From NCBI GenBank assembly GCA_038501195.1, contig JBBPUQ010000002.1, forward strand, positions 5,657,001 to 5,721,000: DNA of 64,000 nt. The letters are read 5' to 3'. Positions 30,777-40,959 of the stretch are shown here, piece by piece; position 1 is the first letter of the stretch, and each line of letters starts with the position of its first letter. The notes under the pieces were generated by a model. That model did no database searches. It saw nothing but the letters and a program-made list of their open reading frames with translations, and was not told the origin of the DNA. The position numbers and the translations under genes are program-made. The DNA is from Nemania diffusa. Its lineage: Eukaryota > Ascomycota > Sordariomycetes > Xylariales > Xylariaceae.

Positions 30777-32414
30777 ATGCATGTCAATGAAACCGGTCAA
30801 CGCTATGGGATATTGATATCACCAAGACTTACAAGACTTACAACCAAAACGCTTCACCGGCAGATTCAAGCTGGTTCTATTATACAGCCCATAACAGGAT
30901 TTACTACTGGCTTCAAGTTCCAAAATACCAGACTTCATACCACTCTCGTTCCTTCTGTAAAGTCGCGTTGGGCTCATAACAGGGGACTTTCTGGGAGGAG
31001 AGTTTCGTCGTCTACTTCACTCAGCAACTCGACCAAATCTCACCCTTCAGTATTGTCAGAACTAGCGCAACAACTACCCCTCGACCCCAAATATACCACA
31101 GCTGGAGCATATGAGAATCATCGAATCTTACAGGGATTCAGGCAAAACGAAGACGACGTGTCATCGACCCATACCGGCGAACGAACGGGCACCATGGAGA
31201 AGAATTTGAGTTATCTCGACATAATGAAGGAGGCTGATGCGTAAGTACTGTCTCCGCGGCACAGGCATCTTGTTTTTCGTCAGCATCCCTTACATATTTC
31301 CCTTAAATATCTTCTTTCCGGCCCTTTCCCCCGTATTTCACCTTTAAGAACCCTTTAAGATATCGGAAAAAATACCACGATATCACACGGGAACTAACAG
31401 ATAAACCCAAGCTTTCCTTACGAAGACAAAGACCCGGCAGCATACCGCTCCCTGACCATGACTCTCTACAAGCTCGTGTGGAAGGACAACAGCGGCCCGG
31501 TGCTGGGCTACATGCTCGCCTCGACGGTAGGCAAGCTCCTCGCCGTGCCCGAGTCCCTCCGCGGTCCCGTCGTGATCGACGAGGCGGCGCAGACGGTGCG
31601 CGCCTTCGAGCACGCCACCGAGGCGGAGCGCACGGCCGCCGTCGAGGCCGTGATGCGCCACTGGCGCGACACCGGGGCCTTCGCTGTCCTGCGCGGCTGG
31701 CGCGACGAGAAGTGGCCCGTATACGGAAGCGACGCCGAGGTCGTGTACAGCGCGGAGCGCAGCGGCACGGGCATGCTCGGCGTGATGCGCTACGGCGTGC
31801 ACATGACGGGCTACGTGCGCGACGCCGCGGCGCCGCACGGCATGCGCATCTGGGTGCCGCGCCGCGCGCCCACCAAGTCTACGTACCCGGGCATGCTGGA
31901 CAACACGGTGGCGGGGGGGCTGATGACGGGCGAGGACCCGTTCGAGTGCATCGTGCGCGAGGCGGACGAGGAGGCGTCGCTCCCCGAGGCGGTGATGCGC
32001 GAGCGCGCGCGGTTCATAGGCATGGTCACGTACATCTACATCACGGACGAGCGGGCCGGCGGCGAGGAGGGGCAGATCTACCCCGAGACGCAGTGGGTCT
32101 ACGACATCGAATTACCGGCCGGCGAGCGCCCGACGCCCAAGGACGGCGAGGTCGCCGAGTTCTATCTCTGGACCGTCGACGAGGTGCGCGCCGAGCTCGC
32201 CCGCGGCAGCTACAAGCCCAACTGCGCCCTCATCCTCGTCGACTTCTTCATCCGCCACGGCATCATCACCCCCGACAACGAGCCCGACTACGCCGAGATC
32301 CTGCAGCGCCTGCACCGGAGACTGCCCTTCCCGGGACCCCATCAGGTCTATGCCGCCTCGCTGGACGCTGCTGGTACCGCCCCCGTTGGCATTGCAGCTC
32401 CCCCGGCTTCTTAG
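30777..32414 (+). CDS. Nudix hydrolase with DUF4743 (thiamine-pyrophosphokinase-related / YJR142W-like)
   Basis: Two exons: 30777-31240 and 31412-32414 (GTAAGT donor, CTAAC branch, phase 2); 488 aa from ATG 30777. The splice joins NLSYLDIMKEADA to FPYEDKDPAAYRS, the usual start of this family. A DUF4743-like region precedes the Nudix box G-x5-E-x7-RE-x2-EE (GGLMTGEDPFECIVREADEEASL region, 31911-31981); Ser replaces the usual Gly before the last hydrophobic residue. Relatives include yeast YJR142W, reported to hydrolyse damaged thiamine diphosphates; the substrate here is an inference. A second ATG (31194, context CACCATGG) gives a 349-aa form. The extra 139 residues are basic (RLTRLTTKTLHRQ, RWAHNRGLSGRR), like a mitochondrial presequence. 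Exon 2 is extremely GC-rich at third positions, exon 1 is not. Confidence 0.87.
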
Positions 32415-32744
32415 CTTGCTCTTCATGTTTCTCCTTTTCCTATCTTTGTGAGGCCCGTCGTTGCGGTTGCGTATGTACATCTTTTTTTTCAAAATGGTGC
32501 TGGTAGTATTGTGGTCTGGAAGCGAAAATACGGAATTTGAGGCTTTGAGGCTTAGGTGTAAATTGACCTGCATATAGACTGGCGCAGCAATGGCACACTG
32601 AAAATCTTTCTTAAGCATACCCTTCATGCGCGGCTCGCCTTTGATTTATACCTGCCACTGTCTATAGCTCCTCCCTAGTAGTTCGCGATTAGTGTATCTC
32701 TGTGGGTGCTCGCGGCCTCGTCGTAATTGGCAGTAGTAACATTA
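32415..32744. other. Convergent 3' flanks of Nudix gene and RPB8
   Basis: 330 bp, no gene seen. A T-run (TTTTTTTT near 32,481) and AT-rich DNA fit 3' processing regions. Confidence 0.5.
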
Positions 32745-33303
32745 TCATTTCTTAACGAGAAGGTATGTATTATCGACGCGCAAAGGAGTCAACTTCGCGT
32801 AAGGGCCCTCAAGCATCATCAGTAGACCACCGAAGGATATATATGCGCGACTAGTTAAGGCAGGTTAGTTTGTAAGTTATAAAACACTATCCAAGTGCCA
32901 TTTCCCAAGCGCCTCGAGCGATTATGATGCTGCGCGACAGGTGGTAGGATAAACAGGGAGATTCGGCTTACAGAGTCTGTCCCTCCACACCATCCTCAAA
33001 TCTGTATATCTTGCCATGGCACACGTAATCATACATGTCGGCAAGTGAAGACTCGCCGCGGACATCGCGCCATCCTCTCTCTTCGTTGTCGCGGTTGCCG
33101 TCTAGCGCAAGTGTTGTCGCGAGAACAACTTGTAGGTTCTCCCCGACGAGACAAGGGAAGAGCTCGATGTTGATGTCGAGAGACAGCTGGGTCTGGTTGT
33201 CCGTCGAATTTGCCGTAATGCGGGCCACGCGATCGTACTTGGACTGGTCATAGTCCGTTATGGTAAACGCATCCTCAAAGAGTTGCGCGTCGCCGGTTGC
33301 CAT
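32745..33303 (-). CDS. RPB8: RPB8, shared subunit of RNA polymerases I, II and III (RPABC3)
   Basis: Two exons on the minus strand: 32972-33303 and 32745-32850, joined in phase 2 over a 121-bp intron (GTAAGC donor, CTAAC branch, CTAG acceptor); 145 aa, the family's usual length. Exon 1 carries LFEDAFTITDYDQSKYDRVARI, LSLDINIELFP and SLADMYDYVCHGKIYRFED. Exon 2 completes the conserved C-terminus (RAYISFGGLLMMLEG, PYAKLTPLRVDNTYLLVKK). RPB8 is an OB-fold subunit on the outer surface of all three nuclear RNA polymerases. Without the second exon the protein would lack its last two strands, so the intron is well supported. It shares a 500-bp divergent promoter with ELP4. Confidence 0.96.
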
Positions 33304-33806
33304 CTTTGCGTTTAGAGGTTCTTAATGTTTGGGTGGTTTTTTGAGTGTACTGAGAGGAGTCGGGGCGGGAGAGTTGAATGGAGGCGGAAGTGGTAGGTAG
33401 ATGTTGGCGATTTGTAATAAGTACTTCAACAGCAAGATGTGAAAGTAAGTTGGTTGCCAAACTCAAATGTGTAGCTATGTGTCGCAATGCTTTCGGTTTA
33501 GGTACTTGTCTTTATCAAGTGATGAATAGAGGAACTATCTGAAAGCGGTGAGGTTCTGGAATAAAAATTTACTGGGGCTTTTTGAAGCTCTGCCCCGCTA
33601 AGACGATCCCTGCAATAAACTTTGGCGGGGTTCACACCTGTATTGTAGTACCTAATGCATATCGACCTAGAGAAGTAGGTTTTGGCCTTGACATTACTGA
33701 CCGAACAAACAAGCCGCTGAATTGCTATATTCTCTTGTATAATTTTAACTAACTACTTTACACCTTTCTTTATATTGATATCTTCTTTTGAAATTTATAC
33801 GATATC
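33304..33806. promoter_or_regulatory. Divergent promoter region RPB8 / ELP4
   Basis: 500 bp between two essential-type housekeeping genes transcribed apart. No specific site can be named; short ORFs are fortuitous. Confidence 0.5.
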
Positions 33807-35020
33807 ATGTCCTTTAGGAGAAAGGGTTCCATAATTAGCAGCTCTAGCTCAACCCAGGCTGCACCAACCAAGACCGATACCACACCTGTTCCCGGTGTTC
33901 GACCATCACCTCTGGATGGGAGACCGACAACTTCCTCCGGAACAGCATCTTTGGACAATTTATTGGCCGGCCATTCTGGTATACCTCTTGGTACCTCACT
34001 TCTCATTGGAGAGCATGGAACCACGGATTTTGCTGGCATACTGCTTCGCTACTATGTAGCCGAGGGTTTGGTTCAAGGCCATCAAGTTCACGTACTTGGC
34101 CTACGTGAAGGCTGGCGAGCCGAGCTGCCAGGCCTTTCCACCGACCATAGTTCTTCCAGCAAGCCAGAAGCATCTTCAGGAGATAAAATGAAAATTGCTT
34201 GGAGATATGAGAGTCTAGGCTCCGCAGGGGTAGCGAGAGGTATGCTATATGCCGGCCAACTCTCCCTGTGACAATCCAGAATCAACTTACACGTCCATTA
34301 GATAGGGAAGCACAGCGGGCTCAGGGCGCATCAAACACCGGTGCTACTACAACGTTCTGCCACACATTTGATCTTACAAAGCGGTTAGCCCCTGGTGACG
34401 TGAAGGGTCAGGTTGGCTTCCATCAATCCATGGCTCTTCCAAGCCCTGGAGCTCAACCTACTTCTGCATTCAAGCTCTTCGTCAAAGACTTGTCACTCAA
34501 GCTGGCAAATTCTCCGCCCTCATCAGTTCATCGTGTAATAGTCCCAAACCTCTTATCTCCGACTATGTACTCGAGCTCGTCTTCTCTTCCTCAAGAGGTG
34601 CTTCAATTTTTGCACGCCCTGAGGGCTTTATTGAGGCAGTATCCCAAGGCTTTAAGTGTAATTTTGACACTACCTCTGTCCCTTTATCCTCGGACAACGG
34701 GCCTCACTCGGTGGATAGAATTGCTGTGTGATGGTGTGCTTGAGTTCATACCACTGCAATCTACAAGTATTCATAAGCCTCCACCATCATCAAAAGGTGA
34801 GGGGAAAGACGATGAGAAGGTTCAAGGCTTGATTAAAGTTCACAGTCTACCAATTTACCATGAGAAAGGAGGCGGGTCACACTCAGCACTAGATGACCAG
34901 TCCTTCAGCCTTAGCCGGTCCAAGGGACTACTGATAAAGCCTTTTTATCTTCCACCAGCTGACATTGACGAGAATGAACCCAAGTCAGAAGATGCCGGGA
35001 AGCCAAGTATGGATTTTTGA
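33807..35020 (+). CDS. ELP4: Elongator complex protein 4
   Basis: Two exons: 33807-34239 and 34302-35020, phase 1, 62-bp intron (GTATGC donor, TTAG acceptor); 383 aa. ELP4 forms with ELP5 and ELP6 the RecA-like hexameric ring of Elongator, which binds tRNA and is needed for mcm5/ncm5 modification of wobble uridine. Seen: a Ser/Thr-rich start, then GIPLGTSLLIGEHGTTDFAGILLRYY with a degenerate P-loop typical of the family, GHQVHVLGL, KMKIAWRYESLG just before the intron, and FCHTFDLTKRL after it. The C-terminal half has the strand VIVPNLLSPTMY and SVILTLPLSLYPR, followed by family end GLLIKPFYLPPAD. It is followed in the same direction by SEN34, 387 bp away. Confidence 0.93.
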
Positions 35021-35407
35021 GACTACTTGCCTCAACTTGGATAGGGGCTCATATATGCAATAGTCGCATGATATGAAATATGCAATATCATATGCACTAG
35101 ATCTTGAGCTAACCATGGTCGGTCCCCACTATCGCTCGTCTCCAAAACCTTTCTCCAAATCTCATTCCGAATCTGATTTTTTCCACATTCATACCACAAC
35201 AATAGGTAAGTCAACAAAATATTTCTCGCAATTTCCCCTACAATGATTATACCCATCAATCTGTCAATCCACTGAATAACATTTTCTGTTGATAACACCT
35301 ATATCTGGTTTTATGACTGTACATCTATTGCTCTTTCATACTATCGCAAATATTGAGAGAATATATCGACTGACTCATTCTCAGACAGCGCAAGTGCCAA
35401 CGTGACA
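35021..35407. promoter_or_regulatory. Intergenic region between ELP4 and SEN34
   Basis: 3' flank of ELP4 and promoter of SEN34. AT-rich; no gene seen. Confidence 0.5.
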
Positions 35408-36391
35408 ATGGCTTCCGCCTCATCTCGTGACCCGCCTCTCCTGAGGATAGCAAAGGTCGCCGGAAGATATTTGCTCTTCGACATAGACGACGTGATGTAT
35501 ATACGCAGAAACTACAATATCTGCTCCGTCTTCGTAGGGACAATTCCCCAGAATCCTCAGCAGAATCTTTTTATGGGACTACCCTTAGAGCTCATGCCTG
35601 AAGAAGCGCAAGTTCTGGTCGAGAAGAAGGTAGCCTATGTTGCTGACGACATAACGTTCCACCCAGCCCGACTGGCGACATTCGATGAGTCGTCACGACG
35701 GGCTTACGTACAATCGCTTAAGAATCAGGGTAAGAGGATGCAGATGGCTGTGATCGAGAGCAACCGCAATATTTATAATTCGCAAGAGAAATCCAAAAAG
35801 AAAAAAAGGAAAGAGCCAAAGGATTCAGAAGACTCGTCCATAGGTGATCATCTCAGTGGTGGCAACGAGGTAGATGAGAACTCGGGTCTCTTTGACCGGG
35901 CACCACCAAACAAGCAACCCGACAAATCACCTGATGATGTTGAGGGTTACGCACTCACACCGACTACTAGCCGCTTTCTCTTGTCAGATTCAGAGCTAGA
36001 GCCTTCAGTTGCCGTAGATGTACCTGTGTCTTATCCTTTATTTGCGCACCTGCACGATAAAGGGTACTATATGATGCCGGGCCTCCGCTTTGGCTGCGAC
36101 TATAATATATATCCTGGCGATCCTCTGCGCTTCCACAGCCATTTTGCCGGCGTCCATTTTGGCTGGGATGAAGAAATTACAATGATGGATCTTGTGGTAG
36201 GCGGGCGACTAGCTACTACTGTCAAGAAGGGATATCTCTTTGGTGGCGCTGTAAGTAGCGAGTCCACTGTGGAAAAAGCTAGCGACGGGGAGGTTAAATC
36301 GGTTGTCAAACACAATGAACAGCTGAAGCCTAACGGCAGCCCAGTAGCGCCACCAGTCAGGACGTTTTGTCTAGAATGGGCAGGCATGTAG
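35408..36391 (+). CDS. SEN34: tRNA-splicing endonuclease catalytic subunit SEN34
   Basis: Single exon, 327 aa from ATG 35408 (only a GTG precedes it in frame). SEN34 cuts the 3' splice site of intron-containing pre-tRNAs within the SEN2-SEN15-SEN34-SEN54 complex. Seen: the N-terminal domain (KVAGRYLLFDIDDVMYIRRNYNICSVFVGTIP, with GLPLELMPEEAQVLVE), a lysine-rich disordered middle (EKSKKKKRKEPKDSED), and the nuclease fold. The catalytic triad is visible: Tyr235 in NIYPGDP, His243/245 in LRFHSHF, and Lys273/274 in TVKKGYLF. The end, FCLEWAGM, matches the family. It lies directly downstream of ELP4, and an intron-containing tRNA-Gln gene is 2.5 kb further on. Confidence 0.95.
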   Translation: MASASSRDPPLLRIAKVAGRYLLFDIDDVMYIRRNYNICSVFVGTIPQNPQQNLFMGLPLELMPEEAQVLVEKKVAYVADDITFHPARLATFDESSRRAYVQSLKNQGKRMQMAVIESNRNIYNSQEKSKKKKRKEPKDSEDSSIGDHLSGGNEVDENSGLFDRAPPNKQPDKSPDDVEGYALTPTTSRFLLSDSELEPSVAVDVPVSYPLFAHLHDKGYYMMPGLRFGCDYNIYPGDPLRFHSHFAGVHFGWDEEITMMDLVVGGRLATTVKKGYLFGGAVSSESTVEKASDGEVKSVVKHNEQLKPNGSPVAPPVRTFCLEWAGM

Positions 36392-37042
36392 TGACGAGAG
36401 ATCGTGTTAGTCTATAGGGGAATGCCAACTACCAAACTTGATGCGAATTTGTCGAGTAAGAGGTATTTTTGTTCGGTGAAGTCAATCGCTTATTCTAGAT
36501 AAATAGTAGACAGTCCATCCTGGTGGTGCACTATTCAGTTACTTCGCATTGTTCACCGTTCTAATATAGTCCAACCCTGTGTTCAAAATATCATGTGGCG
36601 CATCCATAACGTGTCAGGAGAGTTCCACTAATGCCTGTCTGACTTGCGCACAGGGTTAACGTTTAGGTAGGATCTCAAAGCTAATACTTGCTGTTTATTA
36701 ACTTTAGGTAGGCAGGGGACCATCTGAACTTATCTAGGCCATAGCATTTTGATTTACATGCATTCAGTTTATCAGTCGCCGATTTCTCGCTGATCGGTTG
36801 GAATGTTAAGATTGCAACACAGCGATCTGATTCGCTACCAAATCAGAGGCAAATGCGCAATCGTCCCTTGTTGAAGGTTACCAGGGTCTTGACACGAGAT
36901 ACGACGTCATTGCTAACGTCGGCTAACAACCCCAACGCGTGTCACCCGATCTCATCATTTATTTCCAAGATTAAGTTTTCAGGTCGAGATCTCTGCAGAA
37001 TATCTATTTTCTCATTCCTTCTTCTTCAATGTAGAGAATTGT
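36392..37042. promoter_or_regulatory. Intergenic region upstream of the esterase
   Basis: 650 bp with no gene seen. It holds the SEN34 3' flank and the esterase promoter. Confidence 0.45.
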
Positions 37043-38140
37043 ATGAAAATGACTAAAGACAATAAGAGTACAGCGGAAGTCGACGCCGCGGAAGTCGTGT
37101 CCATCCACGACATTGGACCGCCGCCTCTCGAGGAAGACTACGTGAACCCTGCAGACAAAAGTCCCCGTTGGCTTCTAGGCGCACACGCTTTCGCCCTCCG
37201 GTATTTGGCTGGCATTGGATTCAAACTAGGTAATCGCTCAGGTACAGCCCCTGCAGCGCCTACGGAAACCATTTGGCTAGACTCTACTCTGAGTGAATGG
37301 AAAGGCAAGGGGACTATCAGTGTAAACGTATGGATTCCGCCTGATAGCCCGCAGCAATCTGGGGCAGCGAGGAGACCAGCTGTAATCAACTTCCACGGAG
37401 GCGGGTTTATCCTCGGCCAGGGAACCGATGATTCAAGATGGGCTGACGCGCTCGTCAATGGCTTGGGCGCCGTGGTCTTCTCGGTTAACTACCGCCTCGC
37501 TCCAGGCTATCCATTCCCGGCACCAGTAGAGGATGGCGTCGACGCTATTGTCCAGATACATCAGCTTGCAGATCGATACAATATCGACACAGATCGCATC
37601 ACACTATCCGGGTTCTCTGCCGGCGCGACGCTGGCTACGAGTAGCTGGGTCATCTTACAGGACCCTAAGAGATGGGACTACGAGATAACAGCACCTCTGC
37701 CCAAAATCGCCGGGCTTGTCCTTTATTACCCCCCGCTCGACTGGACATTAGACCGACCACAGAAGCGCAAGGCGTGCAAACGGCCAGACATGACGCTGCC
37801 TAGCAGCTTGACAGATCTGATCGACGCGTCGTATCTACACCCCCCGCTTCCACGGCGCGAAAGAACCGATATACGGCTATCACCGGGGTTAATGCCGGAT
37901 GAGCTGATAGACCGGCTGCCACCTATCCATCTATGCCTTTGCGAATACGACATGCTCCTCGCTGAGGGTAGGCTGTTCGCGGAGCGCCTCGAGAACCGCG
38001 GGAAGCAGGTCAGCGTCCGAGTGGTCGAGGGCGAGAAACATGCCTGGGATAAACCCTTGCCTTTGGGCCCAAAGGACACTGTCACGTTTGAATATGATAT
38101 TTCAATAGCTGCTATCAAGAGCTGGATTGAAAAGTTATAA
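37043..38140 (+). CDS. Alpha/beta hydrolase (HSL/arylacetamide-deacetylase-type esterase)
   Basis: Single exon, 365 aa, ATG 37043. It belongs to the hormone-sensitive-lipase clan of carboxylesterases. Seen: oxyanion-hole motif HGGG (118-121) in NFHGGGFILGQG; NYRLAPGYPFPAPVEDG; nucleophile Ser192 in GFSAG; Asp303 in CEYDMLLAEG; His333 in EKHAWD, completing the triad. No signal peptide or membrane segment is evident, so it is probably cytosolic. Such enzymes hydrolyse short acyl esters or lactones; the true substrate cannot be read from sequence. Its neighbours are not biosynthetic genes. Confidence 0.88.
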   Translation: MKMTKDNKSTAEVDAAEVVSIHDIGPPPLEEDYVNPADKSPRWLLGAHAFALRYLAGIGFKLGNRSGTAPAAPTETIWLDSTLSEWKGKGTISVNVWIPPDSPQQSGAARRPAVINFHGGGFILGQGTDDSRWADALVNGLGAVVFSVNYRLAPGYPFPAPVEDGVDAIVQIHQLADRYNIDTDRITLSGFSAGATLATSSWVILQDPKRWDYEITAPLPKIAGLVLYYPPLDWTLDRPQKRKACKRPDMTLPSSLTDLIDASYLHPPLPRRERTDIRLSPGLMPDELIDRLPPIHLCLCEYDMLLAEGRLFAERLENRGKQVSVRVVEGEKHAWDKPLPLGPKDTVTFEYDISIAAIKSWIEKL

Positions 38141-38846
38141 GAACGAACTACTCAGGTTATGTTTCACAAGAGCTATAGTCCCTGTCGATGAAGAATACAT
38201 AAAAACGAATGCAACCTCAGACGACTTAGGGACTTTACGAAGACGGGGTCATATCGGATAAGGCCACTTTAGGGTATGATGATACCCCTTGCGGTATGAC
38301 TACAAGGATGCCACAGTGTTACTACTGGGTCATAGTAGAGGACGGACGAAGTATGAATATTCCCGACACTCATGATCCGGATCATGATCCTCTATCCCTA
38401 AGGGGCGGACCCTTCAACATGATACATGTTGCGAATAACGATCTCCAGTATTTGAGGGCACTTTCAATGAAAAGGTCTGCCCTGATCTCGTCAGGAATGG
38501 CCTAGCTTAGATGTCTGCTCTATGGGCATATCACTCGGTCGCCTTTTGGGGAATTTTCAGTTGGGCATATAAAGGGGCCTAAGAAGCGCAACAAAGAGAG
38601 AATATAGAAGAAGTATACTGATGGGACTTCGCGCAAGATGTAAGAATTGGAGTAGAGGAGGGGTTATATGTCGAATACCCAGAGATTCTTGTTTAAGACA
38701 GCACGATACTACTTGAATAGAAAGATGCTTTAGTATATTTCCCGAGGCTCGATGGAGGGCGTAGCGTATAGAAATGCTAGCAAGGAAAGAGTAACCAGCC
38801 TAGACAATACATACAAACAAAAAACATGGAAGGTGTGCAAGCAAAA
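38141..38846. other. Intergenic region downstream of esterase
   Basis: No gene seen. It contains a 14-bp perfect palindrome ATGATCCGGATCAT at 38372-38385. ORFs at 38296-38505 and 38752-38964 look fortuitous; the latter overlaps the tRNA on the other strand. Confidence 0.45.
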
Positions 38847-38939
38847 AGCTGTGGCCCGGGTTCGAACCGGGGACTCAGGAACTTTTTATGAGAGGTCTCT
38901 CGTCAAAATCCCACGTGCTAACCACTACACTACCTCAGC
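38847..38939 (-). tRNA. tRNA-Gln(UUG) with a 21-nt intron
   Basis: Cloverleaf by hand on the minus strand: acceptor GCTGAGG/CCACAGC with one A-A mismatch, D arm GTGTAGTGGTTAGCAC (with the A box), anticodon stem TGGGA/TCCTG, anticodon TTG at 34-36 followed by A37, T arm CCCGG-TTCGAAC-CCGGG (B box), discriminator T73 as in yeast tRNA-Gln. The 21-nt intron (38882-38902) sits one base 3' of the anticodon, the canonical place. Mature length is 72. A TTTTT Pol III terminator follows immediately (38843-38847). Anticodon TGA (Ser) is the other reading, but the short variable loop rules out serine. Confidence 0.9.
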
Positions 38940-39856
38940 AGAGTTGTTCGTATTTGTCTGGTGATCGACGCGACACGCAATGCCGACTTATCAACGGTCT
39001 AAGGAATCTTCTAGGAAGCTAAAACTCAACTGTAACAGGTAGTACACTGGTACATGCCTTTCTATCCCCTTTCGCCTCCCCTATTCTAAGGGCAGGGGAA
39101 TAGTCTTTGTTCCGTGACGAGACTAGAAGAAGTCGATTCGCCCTACCGCAGTCGGAGGACGGAGGAAAAGGAGGTGTTTTCAATTTTGAAAAGTATCTGG
39201 CATCATAGGAAGACTACGCTACTTATAATTGCATGCTATAAAACCCAGACGTCTTTTAAGAACAGACTATTACAGTATATTCTCTCCAGAAGCTGTAACA
39301 TTATACAAAACCACTTCTTCTCGTGTTATGTTTGACGTAAACCCTAGGAATCTATCCGGACGTTCGGCGTTTTATTCTAAGCTCGGCGGGGCAGGTAGAG
39401 CGCGGGAAAAAGGCCTGGCGGGGTTCGATTGAGGAGATAGACTCCCTAGACTCGCTACCCACAGCATCCACCTCACGTCCCGCGATGGCGACATTGTACA
39501 TTCACTCATCTTAGCTCCGATATCGAATGCACAATATCGGGCCTCCAGAGAGATAGAAGTGACTAATACGAAGGCAAAAGTTGGAGATAAAGACTATTGC
39601 CATCTTCCCCCTACTCTAGTATTTATTTCCGCCGTGAATTGTGAGTAAGCACGGGGTAGCAAGGTCGCAATCCCATCGCATCCCCATCCCGCTCATCCAT
39701 TCGTTCTATATGCCCCTCCTCCACCGCACCACAACCTCGCTCCATCAAACGCTCCGCACGCTTCTTCTCTCCAGCCGCCATCGCCCATCAACAAGACCCG
39801 TCTCACACCTCCTTCCCCCAAACCTCTTCTTCACTCCAGTGACCGCGTCGCGCACC
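38940..39856. promoter_or_regulatory. Intergenic region upstream of the SDR gene
   Basis: About 900 bp. The last 220 bp before ATG 39857 are open in the SDR frame and C/T-rich. An in-frame ATG at 39710 could extend the SDR N-terminus (see that gene). ORFs at 39114-39432 look fortuitous. Confidence 0.45.
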
Positions 39857-40959
39857 ATGTCGTCGGCAGTAGCGAAGCGCCTCGCGGGCAAGACGGTGCT
39901 GATCACGGGCGCGTCATCGGGCATCGGGCGCAGCACGGCCTTCGAGTTCGCGCGGACGGCCGCGCCGGCGGGGGGTCTGAAGCTCGTGCTCACGGCGCGC
40001 CGCGTCGACGCCCTGAAGCAGGTCGCCGCCGACATCGCCGCCGAGGTCGGCGACGGCGCCGTCAAGGTCCTGCCCGTCCAGCTCGACGTCAGCAAGCCTG
40101 AGGAGGTGCGCGGCTTCGTCGACAAGCTGCCTGAGGAGTTCAAGGAGATCGACGTGCTTGTGAATAATGCGTGAGTCCTTATTTCCTTGCCCTTTTTTTC
40201 CTATCTGCTCTTTACCAGGAATTGTTACCTAGAGCCGGGGGCATGTATCCCGACCAAGCAGGAAATAGCTAGAATACGTACGACATGAAAAAAGCACAGC
40301 TAACTTTTCCACCCAGTGGTCTCGTCAAGGGCGTAGCCAGGGCGCCGGAGATCGCCGAGGAGGACGTGAACGTCATGTTCAGCACGAACGTGACGGGCCT
40401 AATCAACATGACGCAGGCCATCCTGCCCATCTTCCTGCGCCGCCCCAACGGCGGCAGCGGCGACATCATCAACATCGGCAGCGTCGCCGGCCGCGAGCCC
40501 TACGCCGGCGGCGGCATCTACTGCGCCACCAAGGCCGCCGTGCGCAGCTTCACCGACTCCCTGCGCCAGGAGCTCGTTGCCTCGCGCATCCGCGTCTTGC
40601 AGGTCGACCCCGGTCAGGTTGAGACCGTAAGTGCCATTTTAACTTGCGAATATTTTCTACGATTACGGGAAGTGGTAGAGAAGCATATACTGATCTTGAT
40701 GTAGGAGTTCTCAGTCGTTCGGTTCTACGGTGACAAGGCCAAGGCTGATGCCGTATATGCGTAAGTTCTGCTGTTATCCGTGGACCAGGTCTTTCTATTG
40801 CTAATAACAACCTTTAGCGGCGTTGACCCTTTGACCCCCGATGATATTGCCGAGGTTATTGTCTTCGTTGCTGGCAGGAGAGAGAACGTCGTCGTTGCTG
40901 ACACTCTCATCTTCCATAACCACCAGGCCGCTGCCGGACTTGTACATAAAAAGTCATAG
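39857..40959 (+). CDS. Short-chain dehydrogenase/reductase (NADP-dependent, YMR226C/YdfG-like)
   Basis: Four exons: 39857-40170, 40317-40626, 40705-40760, 40818-40959; 273 aa. All donors are GTGAGT or GTAAGT and all phases agree. Classical SDR features: TGASSGIG cofactor loop, TARR after strand 2 (Arg pair suggests NADPH), NNAG across intron 1, Ser160 in IGSVAG, Tyr173 and Lys177 in YCATK. The small third exon (EFSVVRFYGDKAKADAVYA) and the C-terminal GVDPLTPDDIAEVIVFV agree with NADP-dependent 3-hydroxy-acid/L-allo-threonine dehydrogenases of the YMR226C type. ATG 39857 has context CACCATG and fits orthologue length. An in-frame ATG 49 codons upstream (39710) would add a stretch with no Asp or Glu, like a mitochondrial presequence. 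Codons are strongly GC-ending. Confidence 0.9.

Noticed and set aside
31478..32506. 342-codon + strand ORF rich in Arg and His
   Set aside because: Shifted frame of the GC-rich Nudix exon 2; the Nudix box is in the other frame.
38847..38939. Reading the tRNA as tRNA-Ser (anticodon TGA)
   Set aside because: Serine tRNAs have a long variable arm; here it is four bases. The TTG reading gives a better anticodon stem, A37 and a discriminator typical of tRNA-Gln.
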